Source of the DNA: Macrotrachela quadricornifera | Taxonomy: Eukaryota; Rotifera; Eurotatoria; Philodinida; Philodinidae | Assembly (NCBI GenBank): GCA_022393335.1 | Contig: JAJEKB010000981.1 | Coordinates: 185,483-249,482, forward strand | DNA length: 64,000 bases | Direction: 5' to 3' | Part shown: in pieces, positions 45,724-58,513 of the stretch | Position numbering within the stretch: position 1 is the stretch's first letter | How the letters are laid out: each line of letters begins with the position of its first letter | Program-made: the position numbers and the translations under genes | Notes under the pieces: model-generated | What the model saw: only the letters and a program-made list of their open reading frames with translations | Told to the model about the DNA's origin: nothing | Database searches by the model: none

Positions 45724-48700
45724 AATAAAATCTAAAAAAAAATTTTATTTTTATTCATTCATTTATTCATTCATTCATACATTCATTCCACTTTCAACAT
45801 ATCACTATTGTATCGTATGAATAGCCTTGAGGGTTCAAAATATGATTGCAACAGACTGGTATTACTACTGGTGACTGATAAGAAGGGAGGTCATTCAATA
45901 TGAATTGGCACATGGCCGAATGTCAGTATTCAACTGATAAGACCAATACAAAAAAAAATGGTTAACAACGAACATCGATTAGGCCGTCAAAACATGGACA
46001 GAAGACAAAAAAAAAGCCTTCTCCTATGACCTTAGACATCCATTGACATTTATGTTTGATATGGAAAAGAACAAAATCGATTACCTTGATGGATAGAAAT
46101 GATGAAGTAGTAGTTGTCCGACCGATAGTTTTTTTCTTTTCTTTTCTTTCTTGTATTTTTTTTTATCAAAAAAAAATACGATGATTTGTGTTATCACGAT
46201 GGTACCAATACTGTCGATATTAGAAGATAAAGATCTGCCTCGACCTCTCAGCAGTATGTCGAGCCGTTATCTTCGAATGACTATCCTAGTGCTAGTGTAT
46301 ATGGTAAGAAATAGAAAAAACTGTACAAGTGTACTATACATAGAAAAAAGAAAGAGAGAAAAAGAAGAAAAAGAAATAGAGAGAGAATATTAATCGATAT
46401 TTATTAACCAATAGACGATTTATTTTGTTGTCTCGTTTTTCTATTGGTTAAGAGACAAGAAGAAAAAGAAAAACGTTGAGATCTATCATTATGTTCGTCT
46501 ATACATGCTCTCGAGAAAGATCAAATAGAAATGATGTGCACTTGTGCGTGTGAGAAAAAAAAGCAATAACGGGGGCAATATTGAAGGTGCTAGTGGAAAA
46601 CGAACAAACTGGAATAGAGAAAATAGATAAGAACAAACGAAGAATCTAGAGTCTGCATATGCATGTGCACACAATCAGTATATGTGTGTTTTGAGACAAG
46701 ACGGTGATGTGCCTCTCGGGCGCCATGCTCGAGCGAAAACGGACTAAAAAAGTATGTTGATAGGTAGAAGTGAGTAAATTATTTATGTATCTGAAATTCT
46801 TCAGGGATACAATAAAATACATTATTTTGTCAACGTTAAAAATCAAGTTTTTTTTTTATGTATAAAAACTATTTAATAATCAACTCAAAAAAAAATGTCA
46901 TATCCAGATTAGATAATATAAAATTCTTCTAACACAATGATAATGAATAACAACTTTTTTCGATAGGCGGAAAGAGTAAAAGCTCTTGTATTACTATCGA
47001 TTATCATATACAATTTTGTCACCATCAAGTCTTCAAAGAATCAATTCAGTCATTTTGTTATATTTACAGTGCAATGATTATTCATAATAGAAAGCTTTTT
47101 TTGCTTGGGTGTTTCCAAGAATCACATTTCACACACATATAAAGTGTTGATGGTCGGTCACAGCATGAGTTCTCTACATTAGTATCATACCTGTGATGAT
47201 CACTTTTTTTTTTTTGCTTCTTGGTTCTATAACGATGAGACAGACCAGAGTGACGATCAAAAGATGAACATGGTGACACGGGTAATTATATGTATACACA
47301 TACGGTTAAGATATGATAGAAAAATTCTTTTGTTGTTCAAATGGATTTTATTCGGCATGTGTTTATTTCGAAAATAAATTGACTTAAACCAAGTCTAATA
47401 TTCTTATTTTTTCTTTTTTTTTGTATTTCAATCATCAATACATCACCAATCCAGATGTTAAATCGTTTTAAAGAAAAATCTAATGATTTTTCTTCTCTCT
47501 CATTCATTTTATTTTCGATATTATGTTATACATAATGCGATAAGCATAAATATGAGCAAGTGTCGAGAGAATGAGAATAATGAACGACAACGATTGATTT
47601 TCTATCTGATGCATACGGGAATAGACATAAGGCAAAACCTACGCACATACTTGTTGTGTTTTTTTTGCCTTCATTTTCTTTACCCATCATCATTGCTACA
47701 TAATTGACAGCATAATGACTTTTCAACAACATGCGGAGGCTAAATGAGAGACATAGAATTCATAAAGTTTATCTATGCATACAGCGAAGAATTTATGTAT
47801 TAGAAAAAAAAATAATTGATTAAAATATGTTTGTTATTATTTGAAAGTATATAGCACTGATTTTTATCTATAATTCGATGGCTTTTTCTTTTTTTGTTTA
47901 TTTAAAAAAGATATTGAAAAAAATAAAATATCAACATTTCTATAATTATTTGAAAATGGAAATAATAAGAATTTAAATAAGTTTTCTTATCATACAAATA
48001 ATTTGCTTAGTAAACAATATATTGAGCAATCAAAGTTGTTGTTATTCTTGCCGTTCTCATCTCTCTTCATATGTATATATATATATGTGAATGTCTAAAG
48101 ATCATAAGCATTGCTCTTCTAATAAAGCGCTTATACACTTGCCTTTAGAATGTATATAGACAAACGACGGGAAAAAGAGAAAAAAAAATGAGAGATAAGA
48201 TAACGGAGAGACGCGCCTAGATGGGATGCAGACGGATATGAGACAAATAAAAGCAGGGGAAATAATTGCACATGTTAGGTTTTACATATAAAAAAATATC
48301 TATCAAATGAATAAAACAAAAAAAAAAGAATTTTCTTTTTCTACTTCTTTTTCACTGCATTTATGAAACACCTCGAGGGACATTCTTAAACATTTGATAT
48401 TGCAATCAACTCGTCAATAATAATGTTAATGATGATTCTTTAAATGGATATATTATGCACATAGAACGATGATAAATTGAAATTCATTTCTTATCACCCA
48501 TCAAACTTACTCAATATGGACATCGTAGTACTCTATCCTGTATATACATTTGCAATTGAATACCCCCTACTGTCCATCATCATGGTGAACAGCAGTCTCG
48601 ATTACTCATCATGCCATCTTAATATTAGGTTATTTAGGACGAAGGCACTGTTCCAATTCAACGACCATAGTATTGAAATAGTAGAATTGTTGCCAGAGGA

Positions 48701-50697
48701 CACACGACTAAACTTTCGACATGTCTTCATTTAATAATTTATATAGAAAAGTATATATCAATAGAAGGATAGTTTTGTTTGTCGTCCAAAAACTGAATCT
48801 GATTGATTATGACAATCAATATAAATGATGTACTGACTAAGACGAAAGATAATAATTAACCAATAGGTGTGGAAAAAAACGAAAACAGCATGATACTATG
48901 AACATGATGGAAAGAACTATTTTTCTTTTTTGTTTTATAGAAATGTCTCATTTATTTTGTCTTAGAAATTTATGATATCTTTTAATTCTAAACTATAATC
49001 TAATGTTTATTCAAATCATCAAAAAAAAATCGTGACTTATGCTTTATGTACTATGATTTCACCTGTAATCATTATAAAATAAATTTTATTATAAAAGATT
49101 AAGTTACATTTTTTTTATTAATTTATAAGAAAAAATAGAAGTTTCTTTCTCTTGAATTATTAATTATTATTTATAAAATTTCAGAACTATTTCTCTTTCC
49201 ATCTTTACTTCAATTTTATGCATCCCAAAATCAATTTGAAAAATAATAATTCATTTTTCTGCTATTTTTATTTAGAAATTTATATCTTATAAAAAAATAT
49301 TGTATTATTCATTGATCTTTCATCATATGACTTTTATTTTGAAATAGATGCTACAAATTTTTTAATAATTATTTTTTACTCTATATCTAATAATTAGATG
49401 TATATAAAATAATTTATTCTATAAGTATTCTTAATCATTCTATTTTTGAATAGATTAATATTTTATTATGAATTTTATTTCAGAAATAATTTAATAAATT
49501 TTCTTATTATTGAACATTTTAATCAAAATAATTTCGAATATATTAAATTTTCAGTGTAAATAAGACTGAAAAAAGTAATCAACTAGAGAATGCCGAGATT
49601 TATTAATTAAAATAAAATTAATCAAAAATAACACAATATATATTAAATTTAGAAATAAACAGTCGAAATTTAAATTCAAAGTAATGACAAACTTAAGAAT
49701 TAAAATGAAAAACAAAAATAAATAACTAATTATATCTTTTCACTTATTCATTATTTACAAAAATTTATAACTCATTTTCATAATAAATACTTATCTGCAT
49801 CAACAATAAATTTTATAGGATACAAGTTAGTAACCAAAGTTTTATGACAGATCAATGAATAGATCAGTAATTATTGATAGAAAGTTAGTTTCAAGATTAC
49901 TATCGTATTATCCTTTTTAGAAATAACCTTCTAATAGATTTGAATTTATTTCTAATATGATATTTTACTCTTATGTGTTACTAAATATATATTCTAGAAA
50001 AAAAAACTTTGTATTATTTTATGTGAATAGTTCAAATTTTTATCTTTGTTTTTTGAGTAAAATGTGAAGTAAATTTAATTCAATTAGGATATTATTATTA
50101 TTATTTTCTTTGACATATAATCAATAAAAAAAGCAAGCAAATGCATATTATAAATATGTTTACAAAAATTTTGTTCGTCTGTTATGTAGAAAGCGGCTTT
50201 GAAGGAAAAGTAAATGAAATGATGAATATTTAAAAAAAAAAATTTTTTAATAATTCAAGAATGAAAAATACTTCTCATGTCATTTAATATCTACTAAACA
50301 GATATATAAACTCAATTTATTATTTTTTTCATAAATAATTGTTATATTATTATTATCTAATTACATATTTGTAAATTGATTCATATTTTATAATCCCATA
50401 ACATTATTCAATATACTCATCTTGTCCATTTCATAGCTATTATATACAAATACTTCAAATCTAAACATTTAGTTTTAACCACACAAATTTTTTAACGAAC
50501 AAGTATAAATTATTTTTTTTTTGAACAAAAAAAAGAAAGAACAAATGAAGAAAAAAAAACACAGAATCATCAACGCATCACAAAGAGCTCACTTTTAACT
50601 TGCCCTCAAATTGGGTTTCTTTTTACATAGAAGGAAAAAAGGACACGCACACATACAGAAAAAAAAGGGAATAACAAATGACAACTATCTGATCTTA
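45724..50697. other. Non-coding region between the two GATA genes
   Basis: 5 kb with two textures: 45.8-48.8 kb has mixed composition, GA and CT tracts and CG-containing words, suggesting regulatory DNA upstream of the GATA4/5/6-like gene; 48.9-50.6 kb is extremely AT-rich and looks like 3' flank of the other GATA gene. Open frames here (for example 48,477-48,734) are not supported. Confidence 0.4.
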
Positions 50698-53200
50698 TCA
50701 CGGTTGGGAGTCAGTAGTAGCAGCCGTAATTGCAATTGTTGGTATTACAGTGGAATGATGTTCATCACCATTAGCTCCATTATTTGTTATTGATGAACCT
50801 GTAGAAGAAAGAGGTGATTCTACAATTTCTCTCGCACATAGTTCAGCATCAAAAACAACAGGTGTCATATCGGATTGTTGTTGTTGATGATATTGAACAA
50901 CAGTCGGTTGTTGAGATGAAAAACGATGATGTTGTTCAAGTGCTGCAGCATATGGATGATGTCGATGATGACCAATATGAGAATGATGATGTTGAGGAAA
51001 TAATTCATTTCGAACTGAATTATATTCATGATGATAATTTCCTTGTCTTTCAATATCTAATAAAAATAAAAATTATTTTTTTTTAAATAAATTATTTATT
51101 TTAATTATTTTTACGTGTTGCTGATATACCATAATCAAGAGTTGATTCAGATGCACATGGTGCAGATTCTTTTATTGTTGTTGTTGTTGCATGTTTATTA
51201 TGTTTAGATTTTGAATTCGGATTAGCACCGGAACCATTTCCATTATTACTTTTTGGTTTTCGACGACGAGTTTGAATACCTGGTTTAACCATATTCATTG
51301 GACGAGCAATCTAATCATATCAATAATTAATATGACTATACAAAAAAAAATCTTGATATAAAATTACTTGATGAAGTTTATAATATAAACCACATGCATT
51401 ACAAACGGGTTCACCATCACTATTTCGTCGCCATAATGTTGTATTTTGTGTTTGACAATTAGCACATTGTAAACCTGAACGACGTGCACCTGATAAAGCC
51501 TAAATAAATAAATAAAAAAAATTTATTTGTAAATATTAATAAAAAAAAAATAATTTACTTGTTTATGAACTGTATTAGTTGATGTATTCGTCGCAGAAGA
51601 AGCAGTTTCATCCTATAAAAAAATAAAATAAAATAGAATAAAATTTCTTATAAATATTTACTGATTGTGTTCGATGAAATGATGGTAATTGGGATTGAGA
51701 ATTTGTTGTATCATTACCATTATTTGGATTTGTTTTCATCATTGGATAAGGTGCATAATGTGAATCAGGATTCCCAAGTGCAAGTGAAGATAATGCTTTT
51801 GATGATGAAGTATTTCGACGTGATGGTTGTGTTGTTGGTTGATGATAAAGTTGGTTTTGATGAATAGAATGATGATGAGAATAAGAATTTGTTAATGATG
51901 ATACATTTGGTAAGCAAACTGGATCGACTACTGGAAGGCCAGCATCCATAGCTGACGTTCGACTACGATCTTCATCGCCCTATAAAAATATGAAAAATTT
52001 TATTATAAAAAATAATTTTTTTTTTTTATTTACTGGACGTCGTGGTACTCTTGACAATGATCGATTGACTCCATTGATTTTATGAAATAAACCACAAGCA
52101 TTGCACAAATAATGGCCTGTACCATCACGACGCCATAATGGTGTTGATATTGCTCCACAATTAACACATTCTCGTCCATCAGTTGTATCATAATATCCAT
52201 CTAAGAGTTTAACATGAATCATATAATTTATATTAGATTTTAAAAACAATCATACCTATACATGAAATATATGGATTAACATTAGGATTGTCGCTCCAAA
52301 ATTGTATTTGATCACTATTATTAGTTAATTGTGATTGTTGAAGAAATGGTAAATCATTTAGATTTGATATGGCTGTTGGTGCATATGCTGTAGGTAAACC
52401 GTAATAATGTTGAGTTTCAGATGTCCATCCTTGATTAGCACCATTATCATAAACAGTACTATTTGGTGATGTCGATGTACGACGTGCACTTGTACCTGCT
52501 ACATATCGATTTGCATCATCATAAGATGAATGACGATAGTCAGATTGTGATTGTGAAGTATGGTGTAATGTAAAACGAGGTGGTGAAAGGGATTGTTGAT
52601 GATGATTATTACTCGGTGTTGGAGGAGAATAAAGTGCTATAATGGAATAAAAAAAAAAGGAAATAGATGAATAATTATAATAATAAGATATTTTTACGTT
52701 GTTGTAAATGAGAATAATTTTGTGAATGATGATGTTGTTGAATATGCTCAACACCATTGACTAAATCCTCTCCATAATATCCTACTGTTTCACCATAAGG
52801 TAATTGACCTGATTGTTGAAATTGGCCAGGAAAGGAAGACGGTTCTTTAGAAAAAAAAAAGAATTTATTTAAAAACAAAATATTTAAAATTTTGTTTTTA
52901 ATAAAATTTACCATTTGTTGTTGAATACTGTTCTTGTTGTAAATCATTTGAAGAAACAGTATTTATATTTGTTACTGTTGTCGATGTTGGTTGTTCGGAA
53001 TAAATTGTAACTTGTTGATTTTGATGTTGTTGTTCGTTTTGTTGTGAAGAATTTCTTAGCGATATTCGACTATTTGTTGAAGATGATGTTGAACCACTTG
53101 CATTTGAAAGACTACTATTTTCTTCATCATCTGCATTTTCATTTTTAATAATTGTTGTCGACAATGCTTTCTCATCAATTGGTGTCCAAACAGATGACAT
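50698..53200 (-). CDS. GATA zinc-finger transcription factor, GATA1/2/3 class
   Basis: Nine minus-strand exons join in phase to 680 aa: 53200-52912, 52844-52698, 52636-52256, 52200-52034, 51979-51662, 51612-51559, 51499-51368, 51310-51115 and 51056-50698. The N-finger [35 protein letters not shown] and the C-finger [30 protein letters not shown] are both canonical, with GIQTRRRK after the second. [17 protein letters not shown] before the C-finger resembles LSAARRAGTCCANCQT of GATA1/2/3. Unlike most family members, where ~29 residues separate the fingers, here exons 5 and 6 insert a Ser/Asn/His-rich segment of more than 120 residues between them. Long disordered Gln/Ser/His-rich ends flank the fingers. 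Roles of the class include ectoderm, neural and haematopoietic specification. It sits head to tail with the other GATA gene 5 kb downstream. Confidence 0.92.
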
Positions 53201-56200
53201 GTTGATAAAAGGACGATGTCACTAAAGATAACAAATAAGAATTGAAACGATTATCCTTAAAGAATGTCTTCTTATGTCCGTTTTTTTTTTCTTCGTTGTT
53301 TTTTTCTCTTTTCTTTTCTTTTCTTCTAAAATGTCATTGGTTGTGGTGACATATTTTTTTCTAATTGGTCCAAAGGAACTTACCGTTTGATGAAAGAAAA
53401 GAAAGACATGTCTTCGATAGTATTTCCTGAAAACTTAATTGTTCGAATTAGCGTGGACATTGAATAAAATGTTTTATGGTAATGATGATCGTGTTCGTGT
53501 TGAATGATAAGCTCTCTTTTGATAAGACCCTTGTTTCTCTCTCTCTCTTGTTCTTTCGACGATTTTTCTTTATTTCACTCTTTCTGCGTCTGCTGCTCCC
53601 ATTCCAAGCGGGGGCTACAAAACTTTGATAAAAATTATCGCTTGTCTGTGGTTGTAAAACGACACTCATCACAACGAGGGAGAGAAAAAAGATAGAGCTG
53701 CATTTCACTCACATTCACTTTCAAAAAGAGCAGCAGCAGTCAAGACGCACGGCAATCATGATAGAGGTGAGAACATGCAACAAATAGATTTAACTCTCTA
53801 TAATTTTTGATTTCGACTTTTCTTGTCAGCTATGCTTATTTGTTATGGATACTAATCATTCTATATATTACCTTTTTGAAAAATGATGATCTTCGTTTAT
53901 TCGACGCGTATTGGCCAAAAAAAAATTTTTATTTCTCAAGTGCTTATATGTGTGTAGTAGTGTTGTGTGCGTTCAAGTTAAATAAAAACTCGGAGTGGGG
54001 CGGCAAAGTATGATTTTTCTCTTCGTCCCTCTTCTTTCTTCTCTCTTCTTCTTCTTCTTCTTCTTCGTATTCTCCAACTGCTGCTTGCTGCCGTCATCGT
54101 CGACATTGCTCTTCTCTTCTTTTTTTTTCGCTCTCTACTCACAAACATAAGCGCTTCTTTCAAACAAGTCAGCGCCCATATAGCCACCACTTATAATTGT
54201 TTGGAAGTGAAATATGCGCACATGCACGGCGTGTTCTGTGTATGTGTGCTCTCTCTCGATGAAAGTCTTCTTCTTCTTCTACTTTTTTTTGCTTTGTTAA
54301 AATTAGATTTTCAAGGAGGTTGACTCTCGAAAACAGGTCGACAGGTGCATTTGTCTACATACGCGTGTGAATGTAACTAAATCCGTGATGGATGATCATG
54401 ATTTTATGGTTTAATGACAATGGAAATTGCCTTTTTTCTTTTTTTTTGCTCTCTCGTTCTCTCTCGTATTGCCTCTTCTTACGAGATGATGAGGTGCGAA
54501 GGATCGGATTTAAAAAATCAATACACTTGCCGAAGAAAAAATAAATGTACATATTAAAATATTGATTGTTCGTCTTAGTCTTTTTCAATTACTCTCTTAT
54601 TTATAAATCAATTCAAGTTGAAATTTATGGCCAATTTCTTTTTTTCAAGCTACAGCAGCTAGGTCAATATGTTATCTCTGCTGACCTCGTTTGTCTCCAT
54701 CATTTGAAATAGTGAAAAAATTTACATTTACGTAAAAACCTTATTTGCTCCATTCGAATACATACTATCGAACAACCAATGATTATTACTTTTTTTTAAC
54801 ATAAAAGAAAAGAAAAAAAAATGCATATAGAGAAAAAACCCTTTACTGCTTTTTTGCTGTTATCAGTAAGAGCAAATAGAAACGACACATACCTCTGTCT
54901 CTCTCTCATTCGCTCTTCTCGTTTTGGATGCGTACTTTGCCTTGCTTTTTATGAAGTCACAACGAAGAGCAAATATTGAAAAGAGAGAACAACCAGTCAA
55001 GAGGAGAGTAAATAAAGCAAGAGATAACGAAGGAGAGCTTAAACACATATACACACAAAGCAACACACCGGTTCTTATTCTTTTTTTTTTTTCTTCACTC
55101 TCAACTATTTATGGACGATCAATAATCTTTCTGACTGGAGCACTGTTATAAATTTGTCGATGATGATCGATTGATTTTTATGTAGAAAAGAATGTATAAA
55201 CAAAACATCCAAAAAAAAAAGTGTTATAATCAAAAAATAAAGCATCAATGAACAATGAAATGGTCCATTACACGGACTACTCACCCATAAGAATAGTAGA
55301 CAGTCCACTGGCATCGTCTTTGTGTCTGATCATAGCTCATCGTTTTTTTTTCTCGTCGAGGTATTTTGCCAATGAATATCATACACATGTATTAATGTAT
55401 GTGCCTGGACTGAAATAGAATGAAATTGGATATCTATCATCAGTTATTTTTCTTTAGTTTTATATACTAAGCCAGATGATCGAACTAATATAGAGATCAA
55501 GGTCAGTACAGTTCAATTTTAGGTATATAGAAAAATGAACCTGAATGATGAAACTATTGTTTGTTCGAATTAGTTGGACATATTTCTAGTGTTTTTTTAT
55601 TTTAGTATTTGAATACGTACCGAATAAGAGTGTGCGACCGACTGACTGACTGACTGACTGGCACGGCGGCCATACTCTTATTATCTAAATTGTTATTTGG
55701 ATAAGATAACTCGATTGTACGAGAGAAGGTTGCGCATTTTTGTTTCTTTCATTCCCTTTTGCTCTTTTTTTTTCCTATATTGTTCGATAGACTATCAATG
55801 AGGCATAACATACAAAATAAAACATTTTAATACGTGCATAGTTTTCTCAATATTTCGTCATTTTTTTTCTTTTTGAATATAAAAAAAAAGGAACTAATCA
55901 ATTAATGCATATACATACACACACAAATTTAAAGAATATACTAATATTTTTTAAATAAAAAAACTAAAATTATTGTCTAATTTAAACATATTCACATGAT
56001 ACTTGACTTAGAGTTGATGGACACGTACATATGCCAATGATAAATCGACAATCTTCCTACAATAAATGAGTAACTCGCATCAAAATACGTTTGAGTCTCA
56101 TTTGTCTTATACACATCAAAGTTAGAAGGATCATATTACTATTAACACTTCAATATTTCAAAACTAAAATCAATTGATAATTTGTAAGTTTTGTATCAAA

Positions 56201-58513
56201 ATTCTAGCTATTAAGTATTTTAATTTCATCTTACTTAAAATAAATATATCGATTATCAATAAAAATTTCAAATGAAATTTCTCCTTCAGAATAAATGACG
56301 AAAGATAAATTCATTCTAATGAGAATATTCTTACATTGATACAGAACGAAAATTATTGGACTTTGAGAAATGTAACAACTCAAAGATTAAAAATAGTAAA
56401 TCAAGAGAAAGGTCAAAGATTAATCATATCAACAACAAAAAAAAAATTTTTTAACATAAATCATTTGTAAGTTAAATATATTTTATCTTTAAAAGAAATT
56501 TTTTAAATGATTATTACGAGTAATAGTAATATTGAATGATAACATGACGAATTTTTTACAAACAAAATATTTGTTAAAAGATATGAGAATCAACCAAAAC
56601 CATCATTATTATTGTCAAATTTTTTATCTAATCGATAAAAAAAAGTTATTATTAGCTACAAGATTATTAAGATATTGATAACCTGTGCTAACTTGTCATT
56701 GACTTTTTTCTTTTGTTATTTTAAGTCAGCTTAATTGAGCGTAATGCGATGTCATTTTAGTCACAATATTTTTAATTTTCTCGTAACAATTAGGTTTCTA
56801 AGAAAGTGTGTTCATTCATGGAAACGTTTATGCTTCTGTGTCGTCCTATATCTCTAAAAGTATAAGTTTATGAGCCTCATACTAAAAGCAACATTTTGTA
56901 GGCATTTTTCGATCGATAGTTTAGAATATTTAATAGAAAAAATTTTTGTTAAATAGTCTCTCGATTTTCATGAGGTATCAGTTCTAACAATGTCATATGA
57001 CAACACTTGCTTTTTTTTTGCTTTTATTTTCTATTATGTATAGTTGTGCAACAGCGAACTGAATAACTTTTTTCTCAGTAATCAAAATAGCAGGTGTTTA
57101 TTGTTGTATTTATTCGTCATTTGAATATACAAATCATATGAAAAAAAAACGACTCAGATTGATTAATATAACAGATGCAATGTACATGATGCGTCATATC
57201 TAATAGATAGATAGTTTTTACATTTGCTCTCTGTAACTTTGTAGAGCATCTTAGTCAAGTAATATTGTCTCATTTGTAATAATTTAATCTATTGAGGTTA
57301 AAATTACTTGATGATTATTATCATTTATTAACCAAATATGTCTTTTTCTCTGTACATCATGTTAATTTTAAAGATTTAACACCCTTTTCGTTCAGAAATA
57401 AGTTATTCAATAATATGTAAAAGTCAACAATTGCTAGATAATGAACTCATTTACCTACATTGTCGCATTCTACCATACACATAAAAGAAATTAATAGCAT
57501 AGTGTAAAGAAATCTTGATGCACCTCTTTGATAACAGATGATAGTCACAAAATAATCTTCATCGCAGTACTGTAGCCTATTGCATGTAAGACGACCTTGA
57601 TAAAAAGATGCGCTTAAATAATGTTAAAGGCTATGACTTTTCAGCGGACAAAATAAAAATGTATTGTTTGTGTATTTAAAACTGACGTATATCCCACGAG
57701 TGGAACTTATTTCGTTCAAGTTTGGGTTGATCTCAAAAAGACGATAAATATATTGAATTATTTCTTTAATGTAAAATTATAGTGTTCATTTCGTTCAGTT
57801 TTGTTATCGACCACATTTTCAATAAAACGTTTCAGAAAGCCAGAGAGTGCATATTTAAAAACCGATTGTTGGTTGTATGCCATCTATTAGTTTAATTTTA
57901 ATTGATCATCATCAACTTAGACTAATCAATCTTATTATGATCACAATTCACTGTTGGCCAGTAACAAAGTTTATTGCTTGTAGTTAATAACGGTCGTTTA
58001 AAAATCAATAATAAAGCTGCTTGGATATATGCGCCAAGTTAGTCGTATAGTTCCGATAAAAGAACTTTATCAAATCATTAATATCTTTGACATCAATTAT
58101 TAAATATAATGTAAAGCACTTCTTAATGAAACAAAATCTGTTTTCACATATTTTCAACGATACTCTACAAGCGCGAAATAATGAATTTTATAAATAATGC
58201 TTTAAAACTCTCACTCATTGACATTGTGCATTTAAACATATATGAATCTTATTTTGATCAAGGTATTCTTCTTTAGTTAAGGTAAAAGAAAATGAATGTA
58301 ATACTATTAGATCATTCTTCCTTTATTTTTTGTTTAAAATCAATAGAGTAACAAAAGCAAAACATTTTACTAGTATCTAAACATGTGCATAAAATAGAGA
58401 ATGTAACACATTTGTTTTTTTAACATCACAATAAGAAAAAAGCGTTAATAAATCACCGAATAACAAAACGAAAAGCGAGAATGTCATTCACAAAAATATT
58501 GTATAATTAAATT
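53201..58513. other. Upstream non-coding region of the GATA1/2/3 gene and spacer to GANAB
   Basis: 53.2-55.7 kb is GC-richer, with (CTT)n and CT tracts (54,030-54,070; 54,265-54,280) and many CG words, typical of the upstream region of a regulator in this window. It contains a GACT microsatellite. 55.8-58.5 kb is AT-rich without coding signal. Open frames in the CT-rich part are low complexity on both strands. Confidence 0.4.
55623..55684. repeat. GACT tetranucleotide repeat flanked by a short inverted repeat
   Basis: About five GACT units run from 55638 to 55660. AATAAGAGTGTG (55623) on the left and CATACTCTTATT (ending 55684) on the right are inverted copies with one mismatch, so the microsatellite lies in the loop of a possible hairpin. 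Confidence 0.55.

Noticed and set aside
48477..48734. 85-codon open frame
   Set aside because: No signal peptide, domain or splice partner; lies in presumed regulatory DNA of a GATA gene.
53504..55314. Frames in CT-rich DNA upstream of the GATA1/2/3-class gene
   Set aside because: Low complexity, present on both strands, no domains.
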